Shown here: positions 23,424 through 35,787 of the stretch, piece after piece
Position numbering within the stretch: the first letter of the stretch is position 1
Layout of the letters: every line of letters starts with the position of its first letter
Source of the DNA: Schistosoma mansoni
Lineage: Eukaryota; Platyhelminthes; Trematoda; Strigeidida; Schistosomatidae
Reading direction: 5' to 3'
DNA length: 64,000 nucleotides
Assembly: GCF_000237925.1 (NCBI RefSeq)
Contig: NC_031496.1
Span: forward strand, 18,310,245 to 18,374,244
The notes under the pieces: model-generated
What the model was told of the DNA's origin: nothing
What the model saw: only the letters and a program-made list of their open reading frames with translations
The model's database searches: none
Program-made: the position numbers and the translations under genes

Positions 23424-24954
23424 TGTAGTGAACAAAACACTGGTTGGGGACAATCGAATGTATTTAAGCAGAAATTACAGACTATCTCAGTAAATTCTGA
23501 TAACCAAACAATGAACAGTCAATTTGCAAATTAACAACCAATTGTTTCAATCTTCTCTGTTTCTTCTCTAATTTCATTGCTCATGCATTTTCCAAACGAT
23601 TGCGCTTCATTTCAGTTCTTTGCACATCGGTCTTCTGGCAAAATACATTCTATGTCTGACCAACACCATATACTACTTATATAGATATAAGTAGACCACA
23701 CCACACTCGTCCCCCCTTTAAAGCATTCGACCATGCGGTGGTTCTGCTCGCCAAGCCGCAATCTTCTTCCACTGCAGTCTGTGCCAAACTCTCCGTCAGA
23801 ATGTCGAATCTGCGGCGCGCTGACCTCCATAGCTCCGTCGACCTGCCGGGGCACCAACATCCGCATCCACCCGGCACCTGGGACGTTCAACACCCGTACT
23901 CCACCGGCCTGCTGAGCCATCTACATCCGATGTCCGCCCAGCAGCCGCACGTCCCACTGCTCCTCTCCGTCGACAGCACCCGCTACAGCCAACGCCGCCC
24001 CGCCAGAACACTCCACTCGACGCCACCACTCCGCACCAGACTGCCCCAACTAGCACCTCAACTCCAGACCCGCAGCGGCGTCCGCAGAACAGCACCCTTC
24101 CTCCTCCTGGTTGGCAGCGACACCAAATGTAGTGAACAGAACACTGGTTGGGGACAATCGAATGTATTTAAGCAAAAATTACAGACTATCTCAGTAAATT
24201 CTGATAACCAAACAATGAACAGTCAATTTGCAAATTAACAACCAATTGTTTCAATCTTCTCTGTTTCTTCTCTAATTTCATTGCTCATGCATTTTCCAAA
24301 CGATTGCGCTTCATTTCAGTTCTTTGCACATCGGTCTTCTGGCAAAATACATTCTATGTCTGACCAACACCATATACTACTTATATAGATATAAGTAGAC
24401 CACACCACACTCGTCCCCCCTTTAAAGCATTCGACCATGAGGTGGTTCTGCTCGCCAAGCCGCAATCTTCTTCCACTGCAGTCTGTGCCAAACTCTCCGT
24501 CAGAATGTCGAGTCTGCGGCGCGCTGACCTCCATAGCTCCGTCGACCTGCCGGGGCACCAACATCCGCATCCACCCGGCACCTGGGACGTTCAACACCCG
24601 TACTCCATCGGCCTGCTGAGCCATCTACATCCGATGTCCGCCCAGCAGCCGCACGTCCCACTGCTCCTCTCCGTCGACAGCACCCGCTACAGCCAACGCC
24701 GCCCCGCCAGAACACTCCACTCGACGCCACCACTCCGCACCAGACTGCCCCAACTAGCACCTCAACTCCAGACCCGCAGCGGCGTCCGCAGAACAGCACC
24801 CTTCCTCCTTCTGGTTGGCAGCGACACCAAATGTAGTGAACAAAACACTGGTTGGGGACAATCGAATGTATTTAAGCAAAAATTACAGACTATCTCAGTA
24901 AATTCTGATAACCAAACAATGAACAGTCAATTTGCAAATTAACAACCAATTGTT
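23424..24954 (-). mobile_element. Tandem LTR retrotransposon fossil: LTR-internal-LTR-internal-LTR
   Basis: Three LTRs (23424-23705, 24128-24409, and 24832-24954, which is cut short) alternate with two internal regions of 422 bp (23706-24127 and 24410-24831), a repeat period of 704 bp. The internal part is strikingly GC-rich. On the minus strand it ends in a purine-rich tract (AAAGGGGGGACGAG) next to the LTR, a plausible polypurine tract, and the other LTR is followed by a plausible primer-binding region, so the element reads leftward. An internal region this short means a small non-autonomous or internally deleted derivative, probably Ty3/Gypsy. It is broken. The two periods are almost identical, so the duplication is recent or an artefact. 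ORFs in the internal part are not host genes. Confidence 0.8.
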
Positions 24955-24999
24955 GGGATCCCCCGGGTACCGAGCTCGAATTCGCCCTATAGTGAGTCG
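24955..24999. other. Cloning vector contamination (polylinker plus T7 promoter)
   Basis: A BamHI-SmaI-KpnI-SacI-EcoRI polylinker of the pUC kind (GGATCCCCGGGTACC, GAGCTCGAATTC) runs straight into CCCTATAGTGAGTCG, the reverse of a T7 promoter. This arrangement is that of BAC vectors such as pIndigoBAC. It stops at the gap. It is not schistosome DNA. Confidence 0.95.
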
Positions 25000-25199
25000 N
25001 NNNNNNNNNNNNNNNNNNNNNNNNNNNNNNNNNNNNNNNNNNNNNNNNNNNNNNNNNNNNNNNNNNNNNNNNNNNNNNNNNNNNNNNNNNNNNNNNNNNN
25101 NNNNNNNNNNNNNNNNNNNNNNNNNNNNNNNNNNNNNNNNNNNNNNNNNNNNNNNNNNNNNNNNNNNNNNNNNNNNNNNNNNNNNNNNNNNNNNNNNNN
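25000..25199. other. Assembly gap (200 N)
   Basis: Exactly 200 Ns, with vector sequence on the left and a type B SINE on the right. Confidence 1.
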
Positions 25200-25350
25200 T
25201 CGTGGATGCGCACTGATGAGGAGTCCCATACTAGGACGAAACGCTCATCCAGTGCATCCAAGTTTTCCATGGTGGTCTAGCTTTAACTGATTGATGGATT
25301 CAACTATTAAATTACTAAGATATCTACAAAACCCCCCTCTGATAATAACT
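25200..25350 (+). repeat. Type B hammerhead SINE, cut by the gap
   Basis: The ribozyme and the full tail (GTTTTCCATGGTGGTCTAGC, then CAACTATTAAATTACTAAG) remain. In the register of stem I GCACTG, the first core base is A, so the ribozyme is likely dead. The tail matches 39240-39290. Confidence 0.8.
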
Positions 25351-25713
25351 CATCATTTTTATTTCGATTTTCTCTGGACTTCATAATTTTAGTCTTTATA
25401 GAAAATAAATAGACATAATATTACGAAATAATCTGTTTATGAAAAATATTTAACTGGTCCGTCTGAATAATAATAATAAACATGGTTATATTAAAAATAC
25501 ATAATTCCAAAACACGAAAACTATGTTATTTTGTTTTCAACTGGAGAATGAAGGATATCAGCACATTACAAATATTTTTTTCATCATTTAGTTGATAATT
25601 TTAAAGGTTACATAAAACATTGCAAAAATCATACTTTAAATTTTCGATAATGAATTCAAATGTATTAAATTATATTAAAACTAAGGATTTTGACAGTGAT
25701 AGTGTGATTTGTG
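25351..25713. other. AT-rich non-coding DNA
   Basis: Nothing recognisable. Confidence 0.5.
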
Positions 25714-25983
25714 CTACTGATGTCAATAGATATAAGTAGTATATATGACCAATCGAAAGTGGAATACCTGGAGGTAGAAGCTCAAGGAAATTGGAGCGAA
25801 GAGAACGAGAACAGATAGTGATTGGTGTGGGGACGAAGGAAAAATCAAGTTTGAAACAGTTGATTGATACCTTGCAGATGAAATATTTACTGTATGGTTC
25901 TCAGCTTTGACCAAGACAGTCTGTAATTTTGTATTCAAATACATTCGGTTGTCCCCAATTGTGTGTTTTCGTTCGCTGAAATA
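25714..25983 (+). mobile_element. Diverged solo LTR, related to the 23424 family
   Basis: It opens with TAGATATAAGTAGTATATATG and closes with CAAATACATTCGGTTGTCCCC, the two ends of the array's LTR seen in the opposite orientation. The middle is diverged. No internal region is attached. It is older than the copies at 20935 and 23424. Confidence 0.65.
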
Positions 25984-26164
25984 GATTGTAATTAAAAAAC
26001 ATGATCAAATTATATACTCGTTACATTTGAAGAAAATTGTTCGTGTCACATTGTTTTCGATTTTCAATGTACTGATTTATTAGTACCCAATTCACAAACA
26101 TACTTAACTCTTAAATGCGTTGATTTACTTGGTACAAAAATAATGAAATCAGTTATTATTATTT

Positions 26165-26530
26165 TTAATGGATTTAATCAATATTATATTTTTAGCACAA
26201 TTTAGAGCTCTTAGCATACAGTATTTCAACAAGTTTCCTTTTCTTATTTCTTGATCGAACATGACAATAAATATTGAGTGATCACCAGTTAGATGTTAGC
26301 AGTTCAGGAATTGAGATCTGATTAATGTTTATTCCTTTCAGTGCATATTGGCAGTCACCAAGATGTCTCTGATTGTACTACTTTGTAACTTGTACACCAC
26401 AAGATCGTAAACTTTTCACAAACTTGCAAGTAACAGACATAATGATTTGTTAAAACAAACAAAAACAGATAACCTATTGAAATATCGAGAGGAACAGGTA
26501 GCCCAGATATTCAAACAGTAGACATTGTAA
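26165..26530 (+). repeat. Unclassified dispersed repeat X, copy 1
   Basis: About 365 bp, matching 37495-38045 block by block (CATACAGTATTTCAA, CAGTTAGATGTTAGCAGTTC, TGTTTATTCCTTTCAGTG, CGTAAACTTTTCACAAAC). It has no long ORF and its family is unknown. Orientation is arbitrary. Confidence 0.75.
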
Positions 26531-27339
26531 TATTAAGCCATGCACAAAAATGTAACTTAAACGTCGGCCAGCAGCCTGCTCGTTCTTCCGTCCCCTCATG
26601 ATTTTTAAGATACAGTTATTATTATAAATTCTCCTTTTTTAGATTTGTTTAAATTAAGTAATTCTGCCTATTACCCGAGTATTCAGAGAGTACTCATTGC
26701 ATATTGTGAGTCAAACTATTAAGAAACTCAAGAAGTACGATCACAGCAATTTACAAATTTTCCGCTGAATAAAATGACAACTGATTATTATATAAAAATT
26801 ATTATGCATATTTTTTTTAATACTGATTTATTAAATTATTGCAATATGGGAATTTTGTTTCAGTTGTGGACATTTATTGGTGAGGATTCTTTATTTAATC
26901 TTGCTCAAGATTGATTCTTTTGGAGTGTCAGAAACTCAGCAATAATCTTCAAATCTAGAATAACTCAATTACTGTTATTATTACTAATATCATTTAGGTA
27001 TTTTACTGCGTTAACTTGCATAAAAGTATGTTCAGAAAATTTCATCGAATACATTCAAAGAGTAATTTTTCTGTGTTTTAGATTGAATTACTATCTACAC
27101 TGAAATGTGACCTGTCCGTTGTGATAAATATTTGTAATTGAAATAATATGTTCAACAATATCCCTGTTCACATCACGCTGAACAATGTACTGAATACATT
27201 AAGTATACTGTAAAATAAATTCTTATTTACAGCCAGCATACAAAAGTTTCACCCCATTGATTCAGGCTTCATAACAGTCAATGAATATAGAATAAGTAAT
27301 TTACTCTTAGTAGTATATCAACAGTATCCGATCTTAATG
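26531..27339. other. AT-rich non-coding DNA
   Basis: Nothing recognisable. Confidence 0.5.
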
Positions 27340-27480
27340 ATCCTGGGTTCGAGTCCGGCATGCGGGAATGTGGATGCCTACTGATGAGGAATCCCATACT
27401 AGGACGAAACGACTGTCCACTGCTTCCAGGTCTTCAATGGTGGTCTAGCTTAGATCGACTCATGAATTCAACTATTAAAA
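27340..27480 (+). repeat. Type B hammerhead SINE, decayed
   Basis: B box GGGTTCGAGTCC, a degenerate ribozyme (CTACTGATGAGGAATCCC, GGACGAAACG) and the ATGGTGGTCTAGCTTAG tail. Its open frame of 72 codons is fortuitous. Confidence 0.8.
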
Positions 27481-28317
27481 TAGAATACTTGGTAACTTAT
27501 GACAATGAACAAACATTCCTATTGCCTATTGTCCTGTTTTACAAGTACGACGTAGAATATATGTTTTTCAAAAAATGAAAGAATTGTGCTTACTGTATCC
27601 ATACTGTTTTTGAGACACATTTAAAGTAGAACTGTAGATTAGAACAATATGAATAAAAAAATTCAGTTACTTGTTTCGAATTTACAAAATTTTACACAAA
27701 AAGAATGACAGATGTGAAAAAAATAATCATTATTTCTCCAAGTTATTATTCGTTGCTATTTTTTTCAAAAAGAAAAACCATAACCGGATATCAAAGACAG
27801 TAAGTTCGACTGACTTTTACGAAATACGTTTACAGTTTATCTTTCTATTGTCTAACATGATATAAAAACTTAAAATGAGTAGATTCATATAAATGAAAGT
27901 TTTAGAACTTTTGTACACAAAACAAAGCTAATGGTTTTTTATTTCTTTAGCTTAAAGATTAATGTGTGAATAGAAAGATAATAGCTCAGTGAATCATTAG
28001 ATTGTTTTCATTTGTGTAAATCTTACGGTTTTGTGCAATTTTTCTTTGTTATTTTACGATTCTTTTTTTCCTCATTGTCTGATAATTAAATTTTGCTTAC
28101 CGCTTTTATCTGGGTTTTTTTATTACATACAACATACTCTCCCTTATCAATAATTAGTGTCAAACAAATGTAATGTCAAAAAGATGGATTATTATTGTGT
28201 TTCTTTTGATAAAATGAGCCCAAGATTTAAATTATAGAATAGAAACTTGTAAACTCACAGTACATTGAAATACAGAGTTTTTAAATTATGATCTAGTGTA
28301 AGTTCACTTGGTACTAC
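27481..28317. other. AT-rich non-coding DNA
   Basis: Nothing recognisable. Confidence 0.5.
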
Positions 28318-28668
28318 TTGTTTGAATCTTCCCATTGATGTTTAGGACTGCAACTGGTCAGTCACTTATCGGCATATGTGCATACTGTGCGTATTGCCTC
28401 GATATAGCCTTATTTCACAAGCATTGTAAGCAAAGATGGATAGTGGCTAGCAGGGGAATCCAGAACGCGTCCATTGCACAAGCAAGTGGCTATCAGGACT
28501 CAGTAGCTGAGTGGATAACGTGATGACGTTTGAAGCGGAAGGTACCGGGTTCGAGTCCCGGAGTGAACATCAACTCTGAGATGCAGGTACATCCAGTTGA
28601 CGAATCCCAAATAGGACGAAACGCGCATCCTGGATTCCACTGCTAGCCACTATCTATCTATGATCTAG
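28318..28668 (+). repeat. Type A SINE composite: minus tail joined to plus head and ribozyme
   Basis: The minus-strand tail (28318-28470) ends 7 nt beyond the ribozyme cut position (28463/28464). It joins a complete plus-strand unit (leader CCATTGCACAAGCAAGTGG, A and B boxes, ribozyme, TGCTAGCCACTATCTATCT). In the plus ribozyme the first core base is T (TTGACGA), so it is likely dead. Confidence 0.85.
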
Positions 28669-30199
28669 TGGTTTGATTATTTTTCATACACAACTAGATC
28701 CGAAAGTTCTATATTTCAATACGAAAGGGTGAACTTATATATATGTACCGTCCTAAATTATAAGACAACAGACATTTACTGTTTCCCAGTTTTTACTGAT
28801 TCTGTAACTTATACTAGTCTATGGTGAAAACTTAACGCTTATGTACTTGGACGAAACACCATCTGATCAATGTTGTGCGGAAAAATGTACTTTGAGAAAA
28901 GGGTAATGTCTTATTGCTAATGAAAATAGCCCACTTCAAATGAGCATTATGCTGAGTGTCATTTTCATTTTAATTTGACAGATTATTGAAAAAATAACTA
29001 ATACCGCAAATTTTTCAGTAATACGCATTAGTTGTTATATCCTCTGTGTTTATTTATGTCAGAAATCAATCAATGCAAAAAGCGATGAATATTACAAGAG
29101 TTCAATAGTATGTTTATATTTACTTGCCAACTGATAAAGAAGAAAATCATATTTTTTATTATTCTGTGATTATTGAGTTCTAACAGTCAAATTTCAATAT
29201 TACCTCTATTTTGAACACCTCAGTGAACTATTTCAAACAGTGAAATGATAGTGACAATCAGAAGGTCTCCTTGAGTCTAGGTTTATTCTCTTATATTACG
29301 TGTCTCCACTGTTTAGGAAACCAGTGCAACCCTCAGTATTAAGATTCATGTCTTCCAGTATTACAGTAAACCGTATATCATATCTATGCTATCTGGATAG
29401 TTTTAATGACCTATTTAATGTGAACATCGATGTAATATTTTAACGGTTTTTAATAACATCCTCTAAATTCCTTATACATTGACAGCCTATACTTTGATTG
29501 TCACTAAAATTACAATATATATCGTATTTGATCAAAATATGGAATATAGTGAAATTACTGCGATGAAATTGCAAAAGACAATTTAATCAATGTCCCCAGA
29601 TGATTTATTTATATGTGAGGTAATCTATGTACGTGACATTATTCAGCTTTTGTTTTTCTCTCATCTAATGATTTTCATTTGAAGCCAATATACTGGGTTT
29701 ATGCTTCGGTATGAATATCAAACTGAAATCCACTCAAATCCAAATCACCAGTCATAAATAACAATCATCCAGATTCACTGAAAGTTTGTGGTCATATTAA
29801 TAATATCGAGACAATTCTCTTAGTTTGTACATATCCCCAAAGAGACTAGTCAATTTTAGTCGTTGATATGAACAACAGAAAGAAACCCTTTAAATAATTT
29901 TCATTAGATTAGTCCATTTATTTATCCGTTCTCATGAAAATGAATTAGTAACTGAGATATATCACACATACTCTTATATTTAAACCACTGAAGAGCATAC
30001 AGTAGTTCACTGTTAAGATAATGCTATTTATAGTTTTTTTAAATTTTTACATTATTTTAGTAATGAATATTTAACATCAAATACAATTTAAGCTTCATTA
30101 GTTAATTTATGATCTTCATTAAACTTTTTTACCAGTAATCTATCTGACAGGTATGTTTTACCCATATTACTGTTGTATGAATACTTGTATATATATAAG
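28669..30199. other. AT-rich non-coding DNA
   Basis: Nothing recognisable. Confidence 0.5.
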
Positions 30200-30300
30200 C
30201 GATAACCTTGTTACATACGTCCAGCTGACGAGTCCCAAATAGGACAAAACGCGTGCCCTGGATTCCACTGTTAGCCACTACCCATCTTTTCTCATAAATT
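30200..30300 (+). repeat. Type A hammerhead SINE, ribozyme-only fragment
   Basis: Begins just before stem I (TACGTCCAGCTGACGAG) and ends in AGCCACTACCCATC. GAAA has become AAAA, a core loss. The tRNA-like head is missing. Confidence 0.8.
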
Positions 30301-30724
30301 ATTTGTACAAACATTTCTTTCGAAATCTCGATTGCACAAAAATTTGATACATTTTACAACCAAGTTTTTTTCTTAAGTAAATTATTCAGATTCACTTATT
30401 TATGCGGAAAGATTCGTATCTAATACATTTTATCTGACACTTAAAAGGATGGATAGATGTAATTTCATATCATTAATTACTGACAGATCAAAAATCTGTC
30501 CCGTTTCTAATCTTAAATTATTTATTATAATTCACTTACAAATCTCTCTTTTGAATACCTATTGAATAATCAAGAGCTGTTCCGAAAGTAAATGGATCAT
30601 CTTTCCATCAGCTATACATGAATTTTCATTGATCATGATGACCTGAATACGAATGACTTCCGACAAAACATTAAGAACTTAATCAAACCTATATTTATCT
30701 TTTGTCAATAAATTAACAAGTAAT
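30301..30724. other. AT-rich non-coding DNA
   Basis: Nothing recognisable. Confidence 0.5.
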
Positions 30725-30965
30725 ATTTCAGAAGGGGATTTTTTGATTTTAGCAATTTTATAATTGAATTCGTCAGTCAATTGAAGCTAGACTACCATGA
30801 AAAACCTGGATGCACTGGACGGCCATTTCGTTCCAGTGTGGAACTCCTCATCAGGGCGCATCCACGATTTCGCCTCGCGAGATTTGAACCCAGGACCTAT
30901 CAGTCTCGCGCGTGAACGCTTAACCCTTTGACCACTAAGTCGGCAACCAACTGTGTTAATGTCTA
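30725..30965 (-). repeat. Type B hammerhead SINE, minus strand, near full length
   Basis: Tail, ribozyme (30808-30862), B box (read as GGTTCAAATC) and A-box region are in order on the minus strand. Stem II is GTTCC/GGAAC where other copies have GTCC/GGAC, so pairing is kept. The first core base is A in the stem I register, so catalysis is doubtful. A 104-codon open frame here is fortuitous. Confidence 0.85.
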
Positions 30966-31394
30966 ACTTCAACCAATCCACGAGACTGTACCACCGTCCC
31001 TTAGTCACAATAATGCTTACATTAGTTGTAGACAAATTTATTTCTGTTACGTATAATAATAATCTTATTGATAAAATGTATTGATTGATCATTTCAACCA
31101 ATTTAAATTTTAACCAATCACATTAATCCTCTATTGACTGTTTTTTTATTCCAGTGACCAATGAAGTAAAGTTACATTGTTCAATTTTATATTATTTCCA
31201 TGAAATTCATACTTGGATATTCGCATTCTATACGCCTAACATTTCATCTCTTTCGGTTACTTATGCATAAGCCTATATTTGTAAGTGTCGGGATTTCATA
31301 ATTTCCTGATAACAATAAAATCACAAGACAGTTTAATAAGATCATCTGTATAAGATTGTGGAGATTGTTGAGTTAAAATTGATATCATGAATGG
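30966..31394. other. AT-rich non-coding DNA
   Basis: Nothing recognisable. Confidence 0.5.
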
Positions 31395-31500
31395 ATGAAT
31401 GTTAGATCACCATTGAAAACCTGGGAATACTGGACAGTCGTTTGATCTTTAGTATGGGACTCCTCAACAGTGCGTAGAGCTTCGAGGACAAACTTTGTTA
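31395..31500 (-). repeat. Type B hammerhead SINE, decayed fragment
   Basis: Remains of tail (ATCACCATTGAAAACCTGG) and ribozyme (GGGACTCCTCAACAGTGCG) on the minus strand. Confidence 0.65.
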
Positions 31501-32124
31501 TCTATATTTCGTAAAAACTTCTAAAATTTTTAATCTATACCGACCTTTTCAGATTATATTATTATAAAACATTTCTAGCTCTTACTAGACATAAATGCAT
31601 AATTAACAGAATATTCTATTGATATATCTAATAATAGCCTTAATTGGAAGATGTTTATGCAACTTCTTTTTTTGAAGACTATTTATGTTTTATTCAAAAG
31701 GTAAACATTTAAGTAGAATTCCATTCATAAATATAAAATTTTGATTACTAATGGACTTTACATGTTTTTGAATTTTTAGACAAGCTAATCTACATTTTAA
31801 TATGCAGTCAATTTCATAATTTCAGTATTAGGACCTAGATCATTTATCATGTATTCAGAAACATCATTAACTTCATTAATGCTTCAACCAAAGAAACATA
31901 TCAACCAAACAGATAGAGTAGACAAACTTTTGTTTACTTTATTGATTTAAATTACCTACCGAAATAGAATGCTCTTTTATCATTTACATTGTATGTTTTA
32001 TGAATAATTATTTTCTAACAACCTGAAGACGTAAAGAAATTATGGTTCGGCTTCACAAGAGTATAGTATTTTGTTTGTGAATAAGAAGAGTACTTTTAAA
32101 ATAACTTATGTGGTATATCCTCAT
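31501..32124. other. AT-rich non-coding DNA
   Basis: Nothing recognisable. Confidence 0.5.
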
Positions 32125-32880
32125 GATGATACTTGTTGCACCTCAGCACCTCCTAACACATTGAAGCTAATGTTTCTATTTGATCCCTTTTCAACTGATC
32201 TTCATCGTAGTTTCTTCTTCTCTGAGAAGATATTGTAAGGCTTGGAACCTGTTGTTGAGAGTTATCTTGAATTGGTTGAGTTTGTTGGCATCTCGAAGGA
32301 AGACTGTATTGAATCTTTGTAATAATGTTTCTCTAGTTGTCCAATGCTTCTTTAGCTTCATTTTCATCTTGGCCACAATCAGGTGATGATCTAAAACTAT
32401 GTCAGTTCCTCTCCTGTTTTTCATGTCATCCATTGTCCTTCTGAATTTTTTAGTGATGGAAATATAATCAATCCGATTCTCTGTAGTGTTGTCCGGTGAG
32501 ACCCATGTAGTTTCGTGTATGCATTTGTGGGAGAATATTGTGCCACTTATAACCAATTTTTTGAATGCACATATATACGCATATCTCTCCCCACTTTCAT
32601 TTTTCTTTCCCATTCAGCTGATGTCATCTCATGATATCTTCACACCCGGTGTTGTCCATTCCGACTTTGACATTTAAATCTCCCATCGGAATGGTGAGGT
32701 CCTTTCTTGGGCATTGATTGTAGCCTCTCGTAAAGCTGATCTTTACCGTCTTCACTGCTGTCATTGGTGAGTCCATAACGTTGATAACATTCATAATGAT
32801 TCCCTGCCTCTTTTTTTGAAGGATACTTCGATTATCCTGGATCAATGAGATTCCCAACTTATAAGTGTCTTTCGTGCTTC
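32125..32880 (-). mobile_element. RTE/SR2-like LINE, endonuclease domain fragment
   Basis: The apurinic endonuclease domain of an RTE-clade LINE on the minus strand. It shows GDLNVKVG and then, in another frame, ETTWVSPDNTTENRIDYI and DIVLDHHLIVAKMKMKLKKH (the SDHH-type catalytic box, here LDHH). A linker toward the reverse transcriptase follows. It contains at least one frame break and lacks the reverse transcriptase and 3' end. It is an internal piece, unlike the 3'-end fragments elsewhere in the window. Confidence 0.9.
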
Positions 32881-34554
32881 TTTGGACTTACAAGGCAATA
32901 ATTATTAGAATCGATGCAGTCTTAAATATTTTTGGTACTTATTGCAAACCGCCTTACAAAGGAAGACAATCTATAGTCAGTAGCGACTATTGATACCGAC
33001 GAATATAAAAGGAAACAACAAATTTCAACAATCCGATTATTGCAAAAGTTAGCAGTTAATCATAATATCTAATTATAACCAGAAATTGCTTAAAAATAAT
33101 AAATTGTATGGTTTTTATATTTTCCAAAATGAATACTTTAAGTAATTGAATTGATGATAATACTGAAGAATAATCAGTAATGTGTCATCCCTTCAATTAA
33201 TTTCTAAGAATAACATAAAAGATACATGTAACTGACGTTGAGTGAGATTTTCTCCTCACCTTTGTAATATTATGAGCTATCACTTGCATATGAACAGTAG
33301 TACGTTTCTGGAGGTCTTGAGCAACGCCGACTGTGATAATGTTAACTAATCAGTTCAAATAATTCTAGTTGGCTTAGAAGATACATGAAATTTCGTATAT
33401 TTTGAGAATGAATGAGTGATTTTTTGTCCTAGGATGACCGAATTATCATATCATCTGGTAAATGTTTAGTTGATCATACTGTAGTCAAAATATGTAAAGA
33501 GGGAACTTTCAGTGCTATTTAGTAGATAACGTCTAACAACGTTGTCAGCTGTTGTAATAATCTACACTGATAAATATCTTATCTGGATTAAATCAAACGT
33601 TAGTAATTTTAACGAATGCATTGTGGTTTTTGAATATTTACATAATTTAGCCGAAAATCTAAATGTCACGTATAGCCGAAAAATATAACCCTTAGTTTCA
33701 ATCATGAAATTATCATCCATTATAAATAGATAGTAATATCCTTGAACAAAAAAGACATGATTTAGTGTGATTTAATGCGTGATTTATTCGATGTGGTAGC
33801 CTCTATTGTTTATTTATTCGTTACTATACACTGTGACCTTACATTATTTGTTGTGATGATATTTTATTACTAATTGTACTAATCTGTATCACACTTTAAA
33901 TCAGTTAGTTAGACGACGATATCAAAAAATATTGTTTGTTTTGTTAACCATAACATCAACAATATTTTTACACCAATCTAACGATTCATCATTTTGGAAA
34001 CTTCAATCACCAATCGATTGCAGCATAGCAACTGAGATTTTTGAAATAAACCTAGATACATTTAAACAGAGTTAAATGGTGAAAAGAAAACTGAGTAGAA
34101 CAAAATGTCATTCAATATTTCCTAGATTTGTGACCAGCTGACTTCATTTATTAAGTCTAACATTGTGATATTTATTAGTGGTATTCACATAAATTTTCAT
34201 TAATTCTTGTGAACTCTAATTCCTTCTATAAGCAACATTTAAACTGATATGTTTTATTTTACCTCGATCTATCTAACGAGTGAATATGAAAAGATTTAGG
34301 TTTTTAGTTGCATCGTGACTCAATAGTTACAGCACATGTTCAATTCTTTATTCATTGCTTGTTCAAATTTTGTAAAATTGCAAGGTCTTTTACGTTTCCA
34401 CTTTTGAATAGAAGATAGAGCCACTGAAATAATCGATAATAAAGGTTAGTGATCATAAAAGCATCATAACTGGTTTTCAGCAAGTCATTAAAATCTTTTT
34501 ATGAAAAACAAATTCATGATGATAAGCATACCACTGAATAGTTGCTGAGCGATC
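32881..34554. other. AT-rich non-coding DNA
   Basis: Nothing recognisable. Confidence 0.5.
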
Positions 34555-34692
34555 CAGAGAATAAGGGTTCGTGTACAAAACTGATGACCTCAGGTTCGTT
34601 CTCCGATCTTGGAGTAGAGAGTCGTCACTCCCGAAGGATTCCAAACCGGGACGAAATAGCTGTTTGGTGGTGGTCTAGCTAAGATCAGTTCA
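34555..34692 (+). repeat. Type B hammerhead SINE, strongly decayed
   Basis: Only GGGACGAAATAGCTG and the GGTGGTCTAGCTAAG tail remain clear. Confidence 0.6.

Positions 34693-34727
<35 letters not shown>
34693..34727. repeat. (AT)n microsatellite
   Basis: About 16 AT units, starting where the type B SINE tail ends. Confidence 0.95.
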
Positions 34728-34729
<2 letters not shown>

Positions 34730-35787
34730 ATCTTAATATTACTAAACAAACTAAAACTTTCGTTGAGAATTAGTTCAAGACTAAGGAACTCATTAAACGA
34801 GGGAAGATAAAACTTTCCTCAAAATAGGTTAAGCTTTCAAGAAATATCCAAGCTTAATGTTGGTACTTATAAGTTTCCTGAAGGGTAGATGTAGTGTTCA
34901 TTATTGTGGTCAATTATGATAGACCTAGATTATTCAAATTTTTGTGCTGCTTTGGTTACTTTCGAATATTTTTGTCACAAAATGATTTCAATAATCACAA
35001 ATTCCTTCAATAAACAAGCCAATATTTCAACAAATTTAACAGTGAATCATAAGTGACCAGTTTACTTTGAACGATGCAATTAAATCAAAATGTTGTCGAA
35101 AATCACTAATTCGAAATAACTGTTTAAAATTCATGGTTGACTAATCGCTAATAACAACTGCTCGTTAAACAGCTGTTTGATCCTATTTTAGGACTTTTCA
35201 GAATTTTTCGTGCTTATTATCTTAATATTTCTTAGAATAATTAACTCTATAGTTGTAAAACAAAATTGACTTAAATTTATACTGAGCCTTAAGTGAAGTG
35301 CTTCACAATATACAGACACTTGTGGAAATTTACTACAAATTACAATTCTTTTTTGTATAGTTGGAATGAAACTGTAAATTACAAGTAGGCGACAAATATG
35401 GAACTGAATTCTTTCATACGTACTGTATAAGGTGATCGTTGGAGTGAGTAGACACAAAAACTGGAACCTAATTTATGTACCACTTATCAGCATAGTGTAT
35501 TGAAATCTTAAGGTAACTGATATTCTCGTGTCACTTAGCTTTACAACCAGAAGCGTTACCCCTGAACTATTCAAACCAAGACTGACTTATTGTCGACTAT
35601 TTTCAATCAATACCTTACATCCCAACATAGTACATGCAATGTCAAGCTGATTTAAATCTAATTTACATTTATCAAATTTCTATTAGTATCTAGAATAAAT
35701 AAACAGATCCTATAAATAATAATAATGAATATTAGATTTCTCAATGCATTCACAAATAATCAAACAAGCTGCGATAAATTCAATTCG
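34728..35787. other. AT-rich non-coding DNA
   Basis: Nothing recognisable. Confidence 0.5.

Noticed and set aside
23738-24238. 166-codon plus-strand ORF (and its twin at 24442-24942)
   Set aside because: It lies across the GC-rich internal region and LTR of a retroelement and runs antisense to the direction set by the polypurine and primer sites. It is a composition artefact.
30787-31101. 104-codon minus ORF
   Set aside because: It overlaps a type B hammerhead SINE and continues into unrelated flank.
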